Origin: Phycisphaeraceae bacterium
GTDB taxonomy: Bacteria; Planctomycetota; Phycisphaerae; Phycisphaerales; UBA1924
Assembly (NCBI GenBank): GCA_020639155.1
Contig: JACKHF010000002.1
Coordinates: forward strand, 868,001 to 932,000
Reading direction: 5' to 3'
DNA length: 64,000 nt
The first letter of the stretch is position 1; every line of letters starts with the position of its first letter. The notes beneath the pieces are model-generated. The model was not told the DNA's origin. It ran no database searches and was given only the letters and a program-made list of their open reading frames with translations. The translations under genes and the position numbers were made by a program. This document shows positions 63,882 through 64,000 of this stretch, one piece after another.

Positions 63882-64000
63882 ATGATGGCACCAAATCCCA
63901 ACGCCATATCGACAGATCAGAAAGATACACGCATATTTCTCGGCTGGGAAAGTCCGGCAATCCGTGCCGTTGCTGCGTTTATGCTCCGCTGTCATACAGA
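63882..64000 (+). CDS. Start of an unidentified protein (3' end beyond window)
   Basis: The frame starts with ATGATG at 63882, 64 bases after smc on the same strand, and stays open to the window edge. The 39 visible residues (including TRIFLGWESPAIRAVAAFML) do not identify a family. No ribosome site is clear. It may be cotranscribed with smc. Confidence 0.5.
   Translation, partial: MMAPNPNAISTDQKDTRIFLGWESPAIRAVAAFMLRCHT

Noticed and set aside
1..64000. CRISPR arrays, insertion sequences, prophage or integrase genes
   Set aside because: No direct-repeat array with regular spacers, no transposase or integrase motifs, and no phage structural genes were seen; the tail-fibre-like protein at 28565-29884 stands alone with a secretion signal.

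Overview
The window reads as one chromosomal segment of a planctomycete, most likely class Phycisphaerae. The evidence is two secreted proteins with C-terminal dockerin-like modules of the 'GC-type' seen in Phycisphaerales, a 2,046-residue secreted protein with an N-terminal LEQRLLL motif (compare the planctomycete LEPR-xLL motif), a B12-dependent ribonucleotide reductase, and a peptidoglycan-precursor cluster that is not followed by ftsA or ftsZ. GC content is moderate by eye and coding density is high. I see no prophage, insertion sequence or CRISPR array.

Layout. 1-3.3 kb (minus): 2-oxoacid:ferredoxin oxidoreductase beta (cut by the window edge) and fused gamma-alpha subunits, then folE2. 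3.4-7.3 kb: a membrane protein and a hybrid PAS histidine kinase. 7.3-13.8 kb: tRNA-Val, a short-chain fatty acid transporter, a membrane protein, truB, a GT39/ArnT-like glycosyltransferase, a PAP2 phosphatase and tRNA-Ser. 14-21.8 kb (plus): a Ser/Thr kinase, then murC-murB-ddl-ftsQ-like, a membrane protein and greA. 21.8-24.2 kb: an MBL-fold hydrolase and cardiolipin synthase, convergent. 24.4-29.9 kb: a block of secreted proteins (HAF-repeat and beta-propeller proteins with dockerin tails, a seven-haem cytochrome c, and a tail-fibre-like protein). 30-34.3 kb: CDGSH protein, dodecin, two CNNM/CBS membrane proteins, hscB and an Asp/Glu racemase homologue. 34.3-41 kb: a long structured-looking leader and the giant PPC-repeat protein. 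41-50.1 kb: a divergent Rrf2 regulator and a complete cbb3 oxidase operon (ccoNO fusion, ccoQ, one-haem ccoP, ccoG, fixH, a TauE/SafE-like gene, copper ATPase ccoI, ccoS). 50.1-57 kb (minus): a SpoIIE-type phosphatase, nrdJ, a DUF4282 protein and dcd. 57.6-64 kb (plus): a FlgI-domain lipoprotein, smc, and the start of an unidentified gene.

How the genes fit together. The high-affinity cbb3 oxidase, ferredoxin-linked 2-oxoacid oxidation, an oxygen-indifferent B12 ribonucleotide reductase and an Fe-S-type Rrf2 regulator all point to life at low or changing oxygen. MurC, MurB, Ddl and the FtsQ-like protein show that a peptidoglycan pathway is kept; the usual division genes ftsA and ftsZ are not next to it. 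The secreted block and the giant protein form the cell-surface part of the window. The best candidates for something little described are the leader RNA before the giant gene, the dockerin/multihaem-cytochrome block, the one-haem CcoP, the FlgI-HEAT-like lipoprotein and the kinase with a GspE/MshE-like N-terminus.
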